DNA of 64,000 nucleotides, from contig JASDDO010000001.1 of assembly GCA_030015575.1 (NCBI GenBank), positions 135,055,988-135,119,987 on the forward strand, in the 5' to 3' direction. The position numbers and the translations under genes were made by a program. This stretch comes from Agapanthus africanus (Eukaryota; Streptophyta; Magnoliopsida; Asparagales; Amaryllidaceae). Each line of letters opens with the position of its first letter. The first letter of the stretch is position 1. A model generated the notes under the pieces. The model was given only the letters and a program-made list of their open reading frames with translations, did not search any database and was not told the origin of the DNA. Shown here piece after piece: positions 23,501 to 36,760 of the stretch.

Positions 23501-25192
23501 GATGAAGATGAGAACAACAAAGGAATGAGAATGAGGTTAGATTTGCAACCATGGTGAGTTAGTGTCATACACTTAACCATTGTAGAGACTTAACCATGGG
23601 TTATGATAAGTGATTGAGATTATAAATATCTTTAATAAAAAAAAGAGTGGACTAAGCCAATGAAGCTTTACAAGCTTCTACAAGCTTCAAGCCATGACTT
23701 AATCTCCACTAATTTGAATTACTAAATATAAATAAAACCCTAATTCTTATCATGGTCATGGTATGAGTCCTACACACACAAGTTGCATATATAACCTTGC
23801 ATGATACATAATATATATCACATATATAAAATGCATACATAAGTGAGAAAAAGAAAAAGTCAAGTGAGCAATATTGGTTAATGTAAATTCATATATCAAA
23901 TATATATAATTATACATTAAATCATTAAATCAACACTTGATTTGATGATCCGGCTATATTACATATAACCGACTAATATTAAATGCAACAATTTATCGAA
24001 TCAACACTTGATTCGATAACCTGGCTATATCACATATAACCGACCGATGTCACATATCGCGAGAATAGAATACAGTATCACATATCGTATTAATCTTGGT
24101 CCCGCACATATCACATATGTGCTCCTACTCCGTTTCGCTTGAGCCAGGAAACCTCTGTGTAGGACTCTAAAGACTCATCAATACGTCGGCAGTAGGTGGT
24201 GATCATATCAGTCACCCACAAGCCGCAAGCGGTCTGCTAAACATAACGGCCACCCGGGTATTGAGCGATCAGAATATCAACAAGAAAGCCTGCTCATACT
24301 CCTGCGAATACAATCAGTAACACTATCGTACAGTCCGGTCTCTTTGTCTGATATGTCGCATATCTCGTCTAGTGGTGGTAAACATCAGACCCCAGTAACT
24401 TGATAAGTCATGCCGATGTAAGGTCCATAACGGTTCGAGAAACTACTGATAACACTTACCAGTAGATCTCAGCAACCCTGACCAGGGATTTTCTGTTATG
24501 GCCAATCGAGCATAGCGCAACATCAACCCCCAATACCGGGAGAGACGAATCCCCTCCTATCGCTCATTGCCTCCATGTGACTCGGGACTGTACCCAAAAA
24601 CCACCTGTTTGCACGACTCAGTAGAGCCGTGGTAGGGTGGAAATCAAAGCACAGTGGGAGACACACAAGACTCTATGACGATCTCAGGTCTACAGACTAA
24701 CCTGTACCAGTGTCACCCGAGAACTGCTATCTGACGTAAGGTATAATACCATCTAGGAGTTCTCGGCGAGTCCGTTCAGTGTACCCAGTCTCCACTGAGC
24801 ACCCGTATACCATCTCTGATGTGAAACACCAATGGATATGAGATCGTCCATCGCCCATCGCATAGGTCGAGAAACTATACGCTAGTCTACTCTGGAATAT
24901 CGATACCCTATCTCAATATTCCCTCGACTAGGAACATTTAAAGGATGTACTCATAGACTACCCAGACCCCACTAGTATGATCTCTATCATAATCCTGGTA
25001 GTCAAGTACATATCCTAAGGGCGTTATCAACATGTAACATAGAGACATCGAGTGTACATGTTAAGATAAAGAGCAACCAGATAACATACTATCATGTCGA
25101 GCAAGAATGTCCTACCTATGTATGTCCAAGCATCCACTATAATATACATCATATGTACAATAATGGCCTCTAGGGCATACATATAACTAACA
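20518..25192 (-). mobile_element. COP-E: Copia element, leader and 5' LTR only
   Basis: Minus-strand relative of COP1. 23011-25192 is its LTR (plus-strand ends TGTTGGGATT and AACTAACA). The complement of the primer site, CTCTGATAGCA, sits at 23000-23010. 20518-22999 is leader, with the tandem pair at 20640-20891, a CCGTTAG hairpin at 21055-21077, and a 10-bp hairpin at 21238-21275. It stops abruptly against the ATH1 LTR at 20517, so ATH1 probably inserted into it and the pol and second LTR would lie outside the window. No gag is visible in the leader here either. It has no second LTR, so no date. Confidence 0.8.
23011..25192 (-). repeat. LTR of COP-E (2.2 kb)
   Basis: Shares blocks along its length with COP-B LTRs in the same orientation, for example around 24040-24200 and 24480-24900. 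It ends with the complement of the TGTTAGTTATATGTATGCCC start. Confidence 0.8.
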
Positions 25193-25365
25193 CGGTCTAC
25201 AAAGGTTGTATTCCTATATCACTTAGTGTAAAGTTGTTTACATACTTTAAAAAGCCTAATTCTCTAGTTAGATCCTTGGTCGGGCTCGCTCGGCACCCTA
25301 GATTTTTTGAAATAGCATACTTAATGCGTGCAGAAACATAGCGGGGGTGCTAAGCAAACCTAGCA
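25193..25365 (+). mobile_element. H: tail of a plus-strand Copia LTR
   Basis: GGTCTACAAAGGTTGTATT and AAAGTTGTTTACATAC match the last 200 bases of the COP1 LTR in the same orientation, diverging further on and ending CCTAGCA. It is probably the right-hand end of an LTR split by COP-E. The remainder is not in the window. Confidence 0.55.
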
Positions 25366-26429
25366 ACGATCACCTTCAATACCATACGGTACGATATTAT
25401 TATTACAGTTTGACCTAGGTAGATCGTTATACATTCGATTTCTACATGATGATATCTTCTACTCACGAGTTGGCAACTCACGCCCGTTGTGCTATAGTTT
25501 TCTTGCAGGACCGACTGCTCGGATCAGTAGCGGCTTACTGGTACATTCTTCTTTTGGGTGATTTTCTTGGTAGGTGGGTTACAGTTTGGATCGTAACCAC
25601 CATTGTATATTTTATTCAGTTGTAATTTAGTTAAAAGCTCTATCAACCAGACTATTTATATATGGTAGACTTAGAGGCTAGTTGTATATTCTTTGGACGT
25701 TGTATACTTACTTACGTGGTTGTGTTTCCGCCAATTGGCAAAGAGCTAGCTCCTGCTAAGGAATGCCAATGTTATCATTGTTTATGTACTGTTTTGATCA
25801 AAATTTACAAAGGAGATGCGGCCTAAATTTCAAATGATGAAAATGTTTTTAAACTCTAGAATACTATCTGTATTTTCAACGAACTTCACTTATACTTGAA
25901 AAGCGGAACTTGATTTCATTTATACCCCTTTTTCAAAACCTCACCTCCACTATTTTCCTAAAAAATTTTAGATTTATAGTTTTTGGCTTACTTGGGTTAC
26001 GGCGGGGTCCTATAAACTTCACGTGATTCAAGTGCCGGTCACGTACCATTTCCAGGTCGTGACAGTTTCATCGCTTACGAATTTATATCTTCTCACGAAC
26101 TTGAATTCAACAACCGCGTTATATTTCCTCCCTTATCCCGTAGTGACCAATCCGTCTGCGTTTCGAAGAATAAGGAGTAACACGGAGAGAATATGATGAT
26201 TGCATTAGTTCGAAATTGACCCCAGCAGGAGCTAGTACAGACCGCTTCAAGGCTGATCAGGTGTAAGATGTTTGATTGAAGAAGTTCTGACAGGCCTATC
26301 TCAATTTATCAGAGTAACGCAGCAGAAGTGCAGTAGGCTGGTAACCCACAAGTCTTAGAACAGACTTATAAATTCGTGATGAGGGGAATTATCTGTGTAT
26401 ACTGAAAGGTGAAGTTCATGAACTATTTG

Positions 26430-27187
26430 CAGATAAAGCGCTGATAGCAGTTCGGGATTTCATGGATGTGTTCAAGGACATCTCGAGTTTACCGTCAAAA
26501 TGAGATGTGGAGTTCGCGATTGATCTTATTCCTGGAGCAGCACCAATTTCGAAGACTTATTATCCAATGGCACCGGTTGAACTGGAAAAGGTAAAGAGAC
26601 AAGTTTCTGAATTATCAGAGAAGGGTTAGTTTCGCAGCAGCGGTTCACCGTGGGGAGCTCCAGTTCATTTGGTCAAGAAGAAAGATGGCATGCGGAGAAT
26701 GTGAATTGACTATCGATAGTTAAATCGGGTGACCATTAAGAATAAGTACCCAATTCCTTGCATTGGTGAATTATTCGATCAACTCAGTAGCACGAGAGTA
26801 TTCTCGAAGTTGGATTTGCGATCGGGTATCACTAAGTGCGGGTGAAAATAGAATGCATCTGCAAGACGGCATTCCGAACTCGATATAGGGCATTACGAGT
26901 ATTTAGTTATGCCGTTTGGAGTTACTAACGCACTGGCAATATTTATGGACTTGATAAACCTGATCTTTTCACCATTTCTAGATCAGTTCATGGTGGTATT
27001 CATTGATGATATTCTGGTTTACTCGAGGAGCAAATAAGAGCATGAAGGAAACTTAAGAATCGCACTGCAGATATTAAGACAAGAAAAGTTGTATGCTAAG
27101 ATGAGCAAGTGCGAATTTTGGCTCGATGAAGTGAAGTTCTTGGGTCATGTTGAATCTGGTGATGGAATCGCAGTTGACCCTGAAAAG
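26430..27187 (+). pseudogene. TEK2 reverse transcriptase segment (fossil)
   Basis: Gypsy reverse transcriptase start. Recognisable pieces include IDLIPGAAPISKTYYPMAP, GSPWGAPVHLVKKKDG, and, further on, [12 protein letters not shown], the Gypsy form of the catalytic box, then [20 protein letters not shown]. These are standard landmarks of chromovirus pol. Several breaks are present. Between the LTR at 26063 and this segment there are only about 370 bases in which I see no gag. Confidence 0.8.
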
Positions 27188-29194
27188 TTTTGGCTATAGT
27201 ACCCTCAATGCAATTATCGTAGTCGTAGGCAGGTGATTATGATGATTGAGGGAGGACCTATACGGATAGAACAATCTTACTCGAGATGATGGTATGCTAT
27301 CTAGTTTGTCTCTGTCATCATGTACATGCTTTATGTGGTATTACAGATCACTATTACATACTGATAGAGCCCATAGGATTCTTTCTTGACTACCAGCATT
27401 ATGATGGAGATCATATACATGAGAGATGGGTGGTCTACAAGCACATCCTTAAATGTCCCTAGTCACGGGAGTATCGAGACTGGCATCGATACTCCGGAGT
27501 AAACTAGTGTGTACTTATCGAGACCCTGACAAGGGGCGGTGGCAAGGTCTCACAAGCCATTGGTGTTAGTTTGTTCACCTAAGATAGTATGCAGGTGCTC
27601 AATGGGTTATGAGTATACTGGACGGACTCGCCGGGAACCTGCTAGTTGGTACTATACCTATTGTCAGATAGCAGTTCCCAGGTGACATGTATACAGGTTA
27701 GTCTGTCGACCTGAGATCGTCATTTGTCGCATGTGAGTTTGCACCGTTCTTTGATTACTACCCTACCACGGCTCAAAGGAGTCGTGCAAACAGGTTTTAG
27801 TTGGGTACAGTTCCAAGCCACATGGAGGCAATGAGCGGATCGTCGGGGATTCGTCTCTCTCGGTATTGGGGGTTGATGTCGCATTGTGCATGGGTGACCA
27901 TCACCAGAAATCCTTGTCCAAGGTAGTCGAGAATTACTGATTTGGATCAGTAGTTTCTCAGTTGGTGATAGGCCTCATACCAACACGAAATGTCGCGTTA
28001 TTAGGGGTCTGACTTTATCCACCCCTAGACTTGATATGCGATACTCTTAGACGAATAGACTGGACTGGACGGATATTGTCATGGACAGGCTCGGTAAGGG
28101 TTCGGATGAGTTTGCTCGTCGTCCTCCCTTTCGCTCAATACCTAGGTAGCCGTTACATACAGCTAGTGCCGCTGACGTGCTTATAGTTAAACACACTGCC
28201 AGCGTAATGACGAGTCTTTAGAGTCCCACACAGAGGGTTTCCCTACTTCGGGCGACACGATGTAGAGGCTGTATGGTTTTACGGCAGGGTTCGATCATAT
28301 ACGTGCACTTGTGCACGTATCATGATTCGGACGGATAATACTAGTAGGCTTTGGTTTAAGCCGGATTCTAGTATTATATTGTTGGATTATTTTCATCTCA
28401 TTGTATTCGTATTTTGTCGGAATACGGATACGGGTATGTATATACGGATGAGGGGTATTCTTGTAATTTATTACAAAATTGTTTCTAGAAGATGCCACCT
28501 CATTTAGCTTTAACCATTTAGGATTAAATGGTTAATGAGGTGGAGGATGAGGTATTTATTGCATTTATTGTAGCATGGCTTTGTGGTGACTCATGGGGTG
28601 ACTCATGTAGTGACTCTTGGTTACTATTCTAGCATGCTTGATATTTGGTAAGTGTTGTGAGATATTTTCTTTACTTGAGATACTTTTGGAGACTTGAGAT
28701 ATTTTGGGATGCTTCATTATTGCTCACAACACTTAGCCATTTTTCTTGAGTTGCTTCACACTCTCATCCTCAAACTTATTCTTCTACCTCCACCCTTCAA
28801 GTCTCATGTGTTGAGAAAGCTAGGGTGTTTGAAGACAAATTAATCCATCATTAGATTCTACTTCCTCTGGACTATTTAGTTTAGCGAACTAGGTACCCTA
28901 GTTACCTCGGCTATGAGGTTGGAGCTCGAAATACAAATCCTCAGGTGGATCATCTTCGATGGAGGGAGACCGGAGATCAAGCTTGATCATGGAGGCCTCT
29001 AGGAGCTTGGGATGATGGTTAAAGACCGAAGGACACGGATCATTCGGTATAGCTATTCTAACTCCTCTTTATGTTTGCTAGCTTAGGATTAATGGTCGAT
29101 CCGTAGTATCGGGTTGTTCTAGCGCCAGTTTTATAAAAATTTTGTTCCGCAATCGGCTACGGTTTGATGGCCAGGGTGCTGGAATAACCCAGCA
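27188..29194 (+). repeat. COP-A 5' LTR
   Basis: Two-kb LTR ending AACCCAGCA directly before the primer site. It matches 44800-46794 throughout. Confidence 0.9.
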
Positions 29195-30228
29195 TGGTAT
29201 CAAAACCAACCCATAAACCCTTAGCTAGCTGTTTTAGACGATGTTAAAGTAACGAAACTGAAACAACTCCGAAACAATACCCTAAATATTCTAGTTTGTG
29301 TCATTTTTCATTAGTCTTCTAAAAATTATCTAAACAATTGCAGAAAACTATTTTTGTGATTACTAGAACACAAACCAAAAACGATCCAAAAAATCCTTAA
29401 GTTGGCCGGCAAAATCGGCCAAAATCCCGGCATCGCCGGTTTTTAAAGGAAGTTGGGGCTTGAGTTTTTTAGTGTGTTCTGGGTTCTCGAATATTGGTAT
29501 TTTAGTATTGTTTGTTTTTGCCCAGATTGCATCTTATGTTATCTTAAGTTTGGGGGCAATACAGAGTATTTCGAAGTCTCTATTTTTAAAACTGTTTAAA
29601 AGTTTTCAGTACATACATTACTATCCGCGACCGTGAATGTCATTAGAGCGGTACAACTCATCTAATTGCTATATGTTCTTTTAGACGGGTTTGCGAACAT
29701 GATATTCACGTTGATTTTCTGTGTTGTGCTGAGATTGTGGTTGGATCGTCATGGTGGATAGCTAGTGGTGCAATGGTAGTACAGTTCAGATTCATTTGTA
29801 CATTTGATATTGCGGGGCGAGCGTCCGACATATGGACTATCGTCTCTGCCAGTTTGTATATTATTTGTTTGGGGCACGACCGGGTTGAGGTCGATGTCAC
29901 CCTTGTACATATATTTTTCATTTCTGTACTAGGTTTACCCTGCAGTGGAGTGCACGAATAGCCGGGTTCTAGAGGGCAACGGGCCCGCATCTCATGGCTT
30001 TGAGATGGAGGGGGCCTTACTCTAGAATTGGTAGGCTATTCGCCGCACTCGTAGGGGGTACAGGTTGACGCACGTAGGGGTGCCCAAGTTATCGGATCCG
30101 TGAAGTGCTGGGTAGCCCATTCACGTTGTTGATTGGGGTTGCCTCGCTTCTGGGATTGGCGGGTAACTTGCCGCACTCGTAGGGGTCTAGGTTTTCATTG
30201 CACAGGCTATCCACATGACAGGGAACGT

Positions 30229-30259
30229 CGGGTCTCATTTGCTGCTCAAATGAAACCCG
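30229..30259 (+). repeat. Hairpin in COP-A leader
   Basis: CGGGTCTCATTTG (30229-30241) and CAAATGAAACCCG (30247-30259) pair with one mismatch around the loop CTGCT. It lies at the place of the COP1 hairpin but has a different sequence. Confidence 0.7.
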
Positions 30260-30619
30260 AAGCTCCAAGTTTATCCACCATTCTGTGTTTCTTGCTAAAA
30301 TTTTGTTATGTTGCTTATATCATGCCTGGGACGAATGTTATATATATTTATATATATACTAGTAGATGTTGTATATGTTTTGCACCCGTGCTAGTCCAGC
30401 CCCCGCTCTGCCGTTAGTTAAGTAACCTAACGGGTGATGACGGGGCCCAGTGGCGAATGCGGATGGCATATACGTACATTATATTTTTCGTTCCTTTATC
30501 TGGTGTGATATGTTTAATTGATGGGACTGCATTAATTCCGATTAATGCAAGGAAAACAAACCTATATATGATGTTGTTGGAATCAAGCTTTTAAAAATTG
30601 ACATTACAAACATTCTCTT

Positions 30620-30855
30620 TTACTTTGCACAGTGATATTCGGTTATGAATATCCAGCATCTCATTCGACGAGGCAAGAGCCGAGATCCCTTCATCGGGAG
30701 TGACCTCTTGAGCAAAAGTTTGCATCATTGTAATAACTTCACTATAGTCGATTCTTTTTGTTTTGCATCGTGGTATTCAGTTTGGAATATCCTGCACCTC
30801 ATTCGACAAGGAAAGAGCCGAGATCCCTTCACAGGGAGTTACCTCTTTAGCAAAA
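30620..30855 (+). repeat. Tandem pair in COP-A leader
   Basis: Two diverged copies (about 30620-30720 and 30758-30855) share AGAGCCGAGATCCCTTCA and GACCTCTT-like cores with the COP1 pair. Confidence 0.7.
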
Positions 30856-31291
30856 GTTTGCGACACTATATACTTATAAAACCACTCGGTTCCTTCAACG
30901 ATATCAAGCTCATTCGTTAAAGGTTTTTCGCCAAAAACTAGCCGTAGCCCTCCGTCATTTCAGAAAAGTAGCGCTTAGTATTCGTGCTATGTTTGTTGGC
31001 TTCCGTCAAGGAATAGTGTGTGGTAACTATGTGCTATTTTTCTGTAGCATGGATATGCATTAATTTAGGACAGTCGTACAGCCTTGTTGGAATCCGTCAA
31101 GGGCGAGTATGGGTAGGTCTAAATTAATCAGGACAATAACGGGTAGAACTTGACTTGCGCTTTATGATTTGTTGGCATCCGTCAAGGTCATAAGATGCTT
31201 GGGGTAAAAACCTCATCGGGAGTTTCAAACATACAGGAAACTTGCCAGGTATGCGCATACCTTCTGGAGTGTGGTGACTTGAGTGTCTTCC

Positions 31292-33439
31292 TGTAGGGTT
31301 GCGTAACACCACCACGAAATTTAGGAAGGCATCACACATGCCATATTGAAAAATTTTGGGATGCTATGAAACCCTAACCAAGATCTTAACTAGAGAATTA
31401 GGGTTAACTTTGCATGTAAACAACTTTACATCTAAGTGACAGGGATTACAACCTTTATAGTCCGTTCCTTCTCTTCAAAAGCTCCGAGTAGTGGTCCCTT
31501 CGCTGCGATCTATGAACTCACGAACTCTAGAGAGGCTCCGCACGATGTAGGATGCATCTTGCTTGAAGTCTTCGAAATCCAAGACGATCTACTTCGAGGA
31601 AACATGAACTCAAGCTATGACTTCGCTTATATGAAATTAGTGAAGTCAACACACTAATCTATATGGCTAGTATAGAAGAGGAAGATGAAGTAGGAATTTT
31701 TCTCACTTTATTATTTATTTTCTCACTATTTTCTTCTCTTTTCTCAAAAGCTAGAGAGCAAAAATGAGATGAGGAAGATGATGAATAATGAAAGAGATAA
31801 GGTTAGAAATGCAACCCTAGGTTAGTGTATGTCATCCACTAACCCTTGCAGAGAGTTAACCATGGATATGTGTCATGGTTGAGTTTAGAAATATCTTAAG
31901 CAAAAAAAAGAGAGAAGACTTTGTCAAAGTTTATCCACAAGCTTCATGAAGCTTCACCATGACTCATTTCTTCAATTTAGAATTACTTAAGAATTTAAAC
32001 TCAAACATTACATATAGCATGGTATAATTCTCATACATACTTGTTGCATGTATAACCTAGTATGTCACAATATTATATATCATATATATAATATTTATGC
32101 AACAAAAGAAAACAATACAATAAACATATATCACATATGTGTTAAATGTATTACAAGTGAGAATAATAAATACTTAAGTGAGCATATAATATATATATAT
32201 ATATATAAATATATATATATATCATTTTATCGAATCAACACTTGATCCAATAACCCGGCTATATCACATATAACCGGCCGATATCTTATATCGCGAGAAT
32301 AGAATACGGTATCACATAACATATTAATCTCGGTCCCCGCACATATCACATATGTGCTACTACTCCGTTTCGCCTGAGCCAGGAAACCTCTGTGTAGGAC
32401 TCTAAAGACTCATCAATACGCCGGCAGTAGGTGATGATCATATCAAACACCTACAAGCTGCAAGCGGTCAGCTAAACGTAACAGCCACCCGGGTATTGAG
32501 CGACCAAAAGATCAACAAGCAAGCTTGTACATACTCCTGCGAATCCAATCAGTAACACTAACATACAGTCCGGTCACTTCGTCTGATATGTCGCATATAC
32601 AGTCTAGGGGTGGTAAAACGTCAGACCCCAATAACCGATAAGACGTGTCGATGTGAGGCTCATAATGGGTCGAGAAACTACTGATAACTCTTACCAGTAA
32701 ATCTCCATATCAGCCCTGACCAGGGACTTCCAGTTATAGCCAATCGAACACAGCGCAACATCAACTTCCAATACCGGGAGAGACGAAACCCCTCCTATCG
32801 CTCATTGCCTCCATGTGATTCGGGACTATACCCAAAAGCCACCGTTTTGCAAGTTCTCGTGAACGTGGTAAGGTGGAAAGCAAAGCACAGTGGGAATCAT
32901 ATAAGACTCTATGACGATCTCGGGTCTACAGACTAACCTGTACCAGTGTCACCGGAGAACTGCTATCTGACGATATGTATAATACCATCTAAGAGTTCTC
33001 GGCGAGTCCGTTCAGTGTACCCAGTCTCCACTGAGCACCCGTACACCATCTTTGATGTCGAACACCAATGGATGTGGGATCATCCATCGCCCATCAAATG
33101 AGTCAAGATGCGTATACACTAGTCTACTCTGGAGTATCGATGCCCTGTCTCAATACACCCTCGACTAGGAACAGTTATAGGATGTACTCGTAGACTACCC
33201 TGACCCCACTAGTATGATCTGTATCATAGTCCCAGTAGTCAAGTACATATCCTAAGGGCTTTATCAACATGTGAGAGAAAGACAGTAAACTAATACAAGT
33301 CAACATGTTAAGACAAAGTGAAACCAGATAGCATACTATTATGTCCAGCAAGAAAGTCCTCTCTCTATATATCCAAGCATCCATTATAATATACATCATA
33401 TGTACAACAATGGCCTCTAGGGCATATACATAACTAACA
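31292..33439 (-). repeat. COP-B 3' LTR
   Basis: Plus-strand ends TGTAGGGTTG and ACTAACA. It includes an AT dinucleotide run at about 32188-32225 also present, with different length, in the partner LTR. Confidence 0.88.
32188..32225. repeat. AT dinucleotide run in COP-B LTR
   Basis: Simple TA repeat. The partner LTR has the equivalent run at about 39885-39912 with a different length. Confidence 0.85.
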
Positions 33440-33459
33440 ATCTCCCACTTGTACTAAGG

Positions 33460-36400
33460 CCAGCTGTTGTAGTATCTCATACCCAACATCCCGAAGTGTC
33501 TCTCAAAATGTATCTGGGGTATGGCCTTCGTGAGTGGATCCGCAGTGCTGTCCTTCGTATCAACTCTCCTGACCTCGATCTATCGGCGATCAACTATCTC
33601 CCGGATCAGGTGATACCGCCTCAGAATATTCCTGGATCGCTGATGGGACCTGGGTTCCTTGGCCAAAGCCACAGCTCCATTGTTATCATAATACAAAGGT
33701 ATTGGATGCTCAATGGACGGAACCACACCAAGTTCAGTAATGAACTTCTTCATCCAGACAGCCTCTTTGGCAGCATCGTTGGCAGCGATGTATTCGGCCT
33801 CCATCATCGAGTCTGCCACGGTTTCCTTTTTAGAACTCTTCCAACAAACCGCCCCTCCATTTAGGGTAAAGACAAATCCCGAGTGCGACTTAGAGTCGTC
33901 CTTATCACTTTGGTAGCTCAAATCGGTAAAGGACTCCACCTGGAGTTCTCCGTTACCATACACCAAGAACATCTCTTTAGTCTTTCTCAAGTACTTGAGA
34001 ATGTTCTTCACAGCTGTCCAATGATCCTCTCTAGGATCTGCCTGATACCTACTCACTATATTTAGTGAGTATGCTACATCGGGTCTGGTACATAGCATCG
34101 CGTACATGATAGAGCCTACCGCCGAAGCATAGGGTATCCCTTGCATGCGAGCTCTCTCCAAATCAGTCTTAGGAGACATCTCTTTGGAGAGAGTGAGTCC
34201 AGAGATCGTGGGTAAGTTCCCACGCTTGTATTCTTCCATACTAAACCTCTTTAGTATGGTGTCAATGTACCTGGATTGGGACAATCCCAGTATCCGTCTA
34301 GATCTATCTCTATAGATCTTAATCCCCAAAATGCAGGAGGCATCACCTAGATCTTTCATTGAGAATCTATGTGATAAGAAGAGCTTGACCGAGTGCAGCA
34401 TAGGAACATCATTTCCTATCAAGAGTATGTCATCCACGTACAATACGAGGAAGACAACCTTACTCTCTGCCACCTTCTTGTATATACAAGGTTCATCTAT
34501 GTTTTTGATGAAGTCAAACTCTTTGACTACCACATCAAAACATATGTTCCACCTCCGCGATGCCTGCTTTAACCCATAGATGGATTTAAGCAGCTTGCAC
34601 ACCTTTCCGCTGCTCCCACTGTCTACGAAGCCCTCTGACTGAGTCATGTACATGCACTCCTTTAAATCACCATTTAGAAAGGCGGTCTTAACATCCATTT
34701 GCCAGATTTCGTAGTCATGGAATGCAGCAATGGCAAGTAGGATTCGGATGGACTTAAGCATAGCCACTGGAGAAAAGGTTTCGTCATAATCCACACCTGG
34801 TCGTTTGCGAATACCCTTTACAACAAGTCTAGCTTTGAAAGTCTCAACTTTTCTATCTACACCAAGTTTCTTCTTAAAGATCCATTTTCTCCCAATGGGT
34901 TTTACCCCTTCAAGAGCAACTTCCAAAGTCCATACTTTGTTGGTGTACATGGATTCCATCTCAGATCGCATTGCATCCAGCCACTTCACAGAGTCACCAC
35001 TCGTGATGGCCTGCTCGAAACTAGTCGGGTCATCATCTTCCATGATGCAATCCTCGCTCCCACCATCGATGAGAAAACCATAGTATCTCTCAGGTGGATG
35101 AGGAACCCTACTAGATCGGCGGAGAGGCGGGGGTTCTTTGGGAACTACTGAATTCTCTGGTTCCACCAAATCTTCTATTGCAGTTTGTGCTGCTGGAACT
35201 TCTTCCAGCTCTACCTGTTCACCACTAATTTCTTTTGCAAGAAATTCCTTTTCCAAAAAGGTGGCATGTTGAGCAACAAACACCTTTTGCTCCTCAGCGT
35301 GGTAGAAAAAATATCCTTGAGTATTCTTTGGATATCCCACAAACTTGCAAAGAACTGATCGTGCCTCGAGCTTGTTCGGATTTTTCCTTCTAACATAGGC
35401 CGGACAACCCCATATCTTAACTCGTTTAAAATATGGTCTCATCCCACTCCATATCTCATATGGTGTGGTGGGTACAGATTTAGATGGAACTAGATTCAAT
35501 AGGTATATGGCTGTCTCAAGCGCATACCCCCAAAAGGAAATAGGCAACTCAGCAGTGCTCATCATAGAGCACACCATATCTAATAAGGTGCGATTCCTCT
35601 GTTCCGATACACCGTTGTGCTGTGGTGTATATGGTGGAGTAAGCTGAGAGAGAATCCTATTCTCTTTTAGATAATCCCGGAACTCATTGCTCAGGTATTC
35701 TCCTCCTCGATCAGATCGAAGGATTTTAATACTTTTACCCGTTTGGTTCTCTACTTCATGCTTATATTCTTTGAATTTCTCAAAAGCTTCAGACTTGTGT
35801 TTCAACAGGAACACATGTCCGTATCTTGAGAGATCGTCAGTGAATGTAATGAAGTACGAGGAACCATTCCTGGCATGTGTAGACATGGGACCGCATACAT
35901 CACTATGTATCAGTCCCAAGAGTTCTGTAACTCTTTCTCCGTGTCCATTAAACGGAGTTTTGGTCATTTTGCCTTTGAGACATGAATGGCAAGTTTCATA
36001 AGATGATAATTTGAACGCATTTAAATAACCATCTTTATGTAACTTAGCAAGTCGTGTCGCATTGATATGACCAAGTCTACAATGCCACAAGAAGGATTCG
36101 TTCATTTCTGAATTTTTCCTCTTCTGTGTGTTATGTATATTAAGAACTGTGTTTTGATTTAGAATGTATATGCCATTATGTAACGAGCCTGATCCAATCA
36201 ACTTTTGATTCAGGAAGATGTTCATAACATTTTCCTGTACTATAAAATTATATCCTTCTTTGCTTAATAAAGAAACTGATATAATATTGTATATCAGGGT
36301 CGGTATGTAATAGCATTCGTTCAGAATCAATGTATTTCCATTTGGTAATACAAGGTGATATTCGCCAACTGCTTTGGCTGCAATATCTACACCATTCCCT

Positions 36401-36760
36401 ACTCTTACGGAATGATCACCCATTCCCAGTTCCCCACCTTTCCGTAGCCCATGTTACATATTACATATGTGGGATCCTGATCCGGTATCTAATACCCAGG
36501 ACGTAGAGTGAACTGAGAAACAGTTCTCGATAACTAACACACCCGAAGAAGATGCATCAGAATGCTTATTCTTCGTTTGGGCGGCATGAGTATCTGGATA
36601 TCTCTATTCCCTGCTCTGTCTTATAATATTTATAAGAAAGAACGGGACCAACGTTCTCCTGCTCAGTATAATAAGCGGGTTCGGTCAATATATCCATATT
36701 ATTATCTTGATTAAGTCCTGACATGGTCGCTACCTGGAGAGAGAGAGAGAAGAAAAACAC
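33460..36760 (-). pseudogene. COP-B pol region (fossil, well preserved)
   Basis: Copia pol in the usual order. Landmarks on the minus strand: pre-integrase WHCRLGHINATRLAKL, integrase TDDLSRYGHVFLLKHK, LRSDRGGEYLSNEF, WGCPAYVRRKNP, reverse transcriptase WQMDVKTAFLNGDL, catalytic box YVDDILLIGND, and RNase H ending region with SKSHSGFVFTLNGGAVCW and NNGAVALAKEPRS. One open stretch of 947 codons (33580-36423) covers most of it. It is close to COP1 pol along its whole length, so they are subfamily mates. The upstream part begins near a pyrimidine tract at 36733-36760 and, like COP1, shows no gag domain or zinc knuckle. The product would be a polyprotein for reverse transcription and integration. 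It is treated as a fossil with few breaks. Confidence 0.88.

Noticed and set aside
25193-25365. Possible end of COP-E
   Set aside because: It lies outside the TAACA end of the COP-E LTR and is in the opposite orientation, so it is a separate LTR tail (H).
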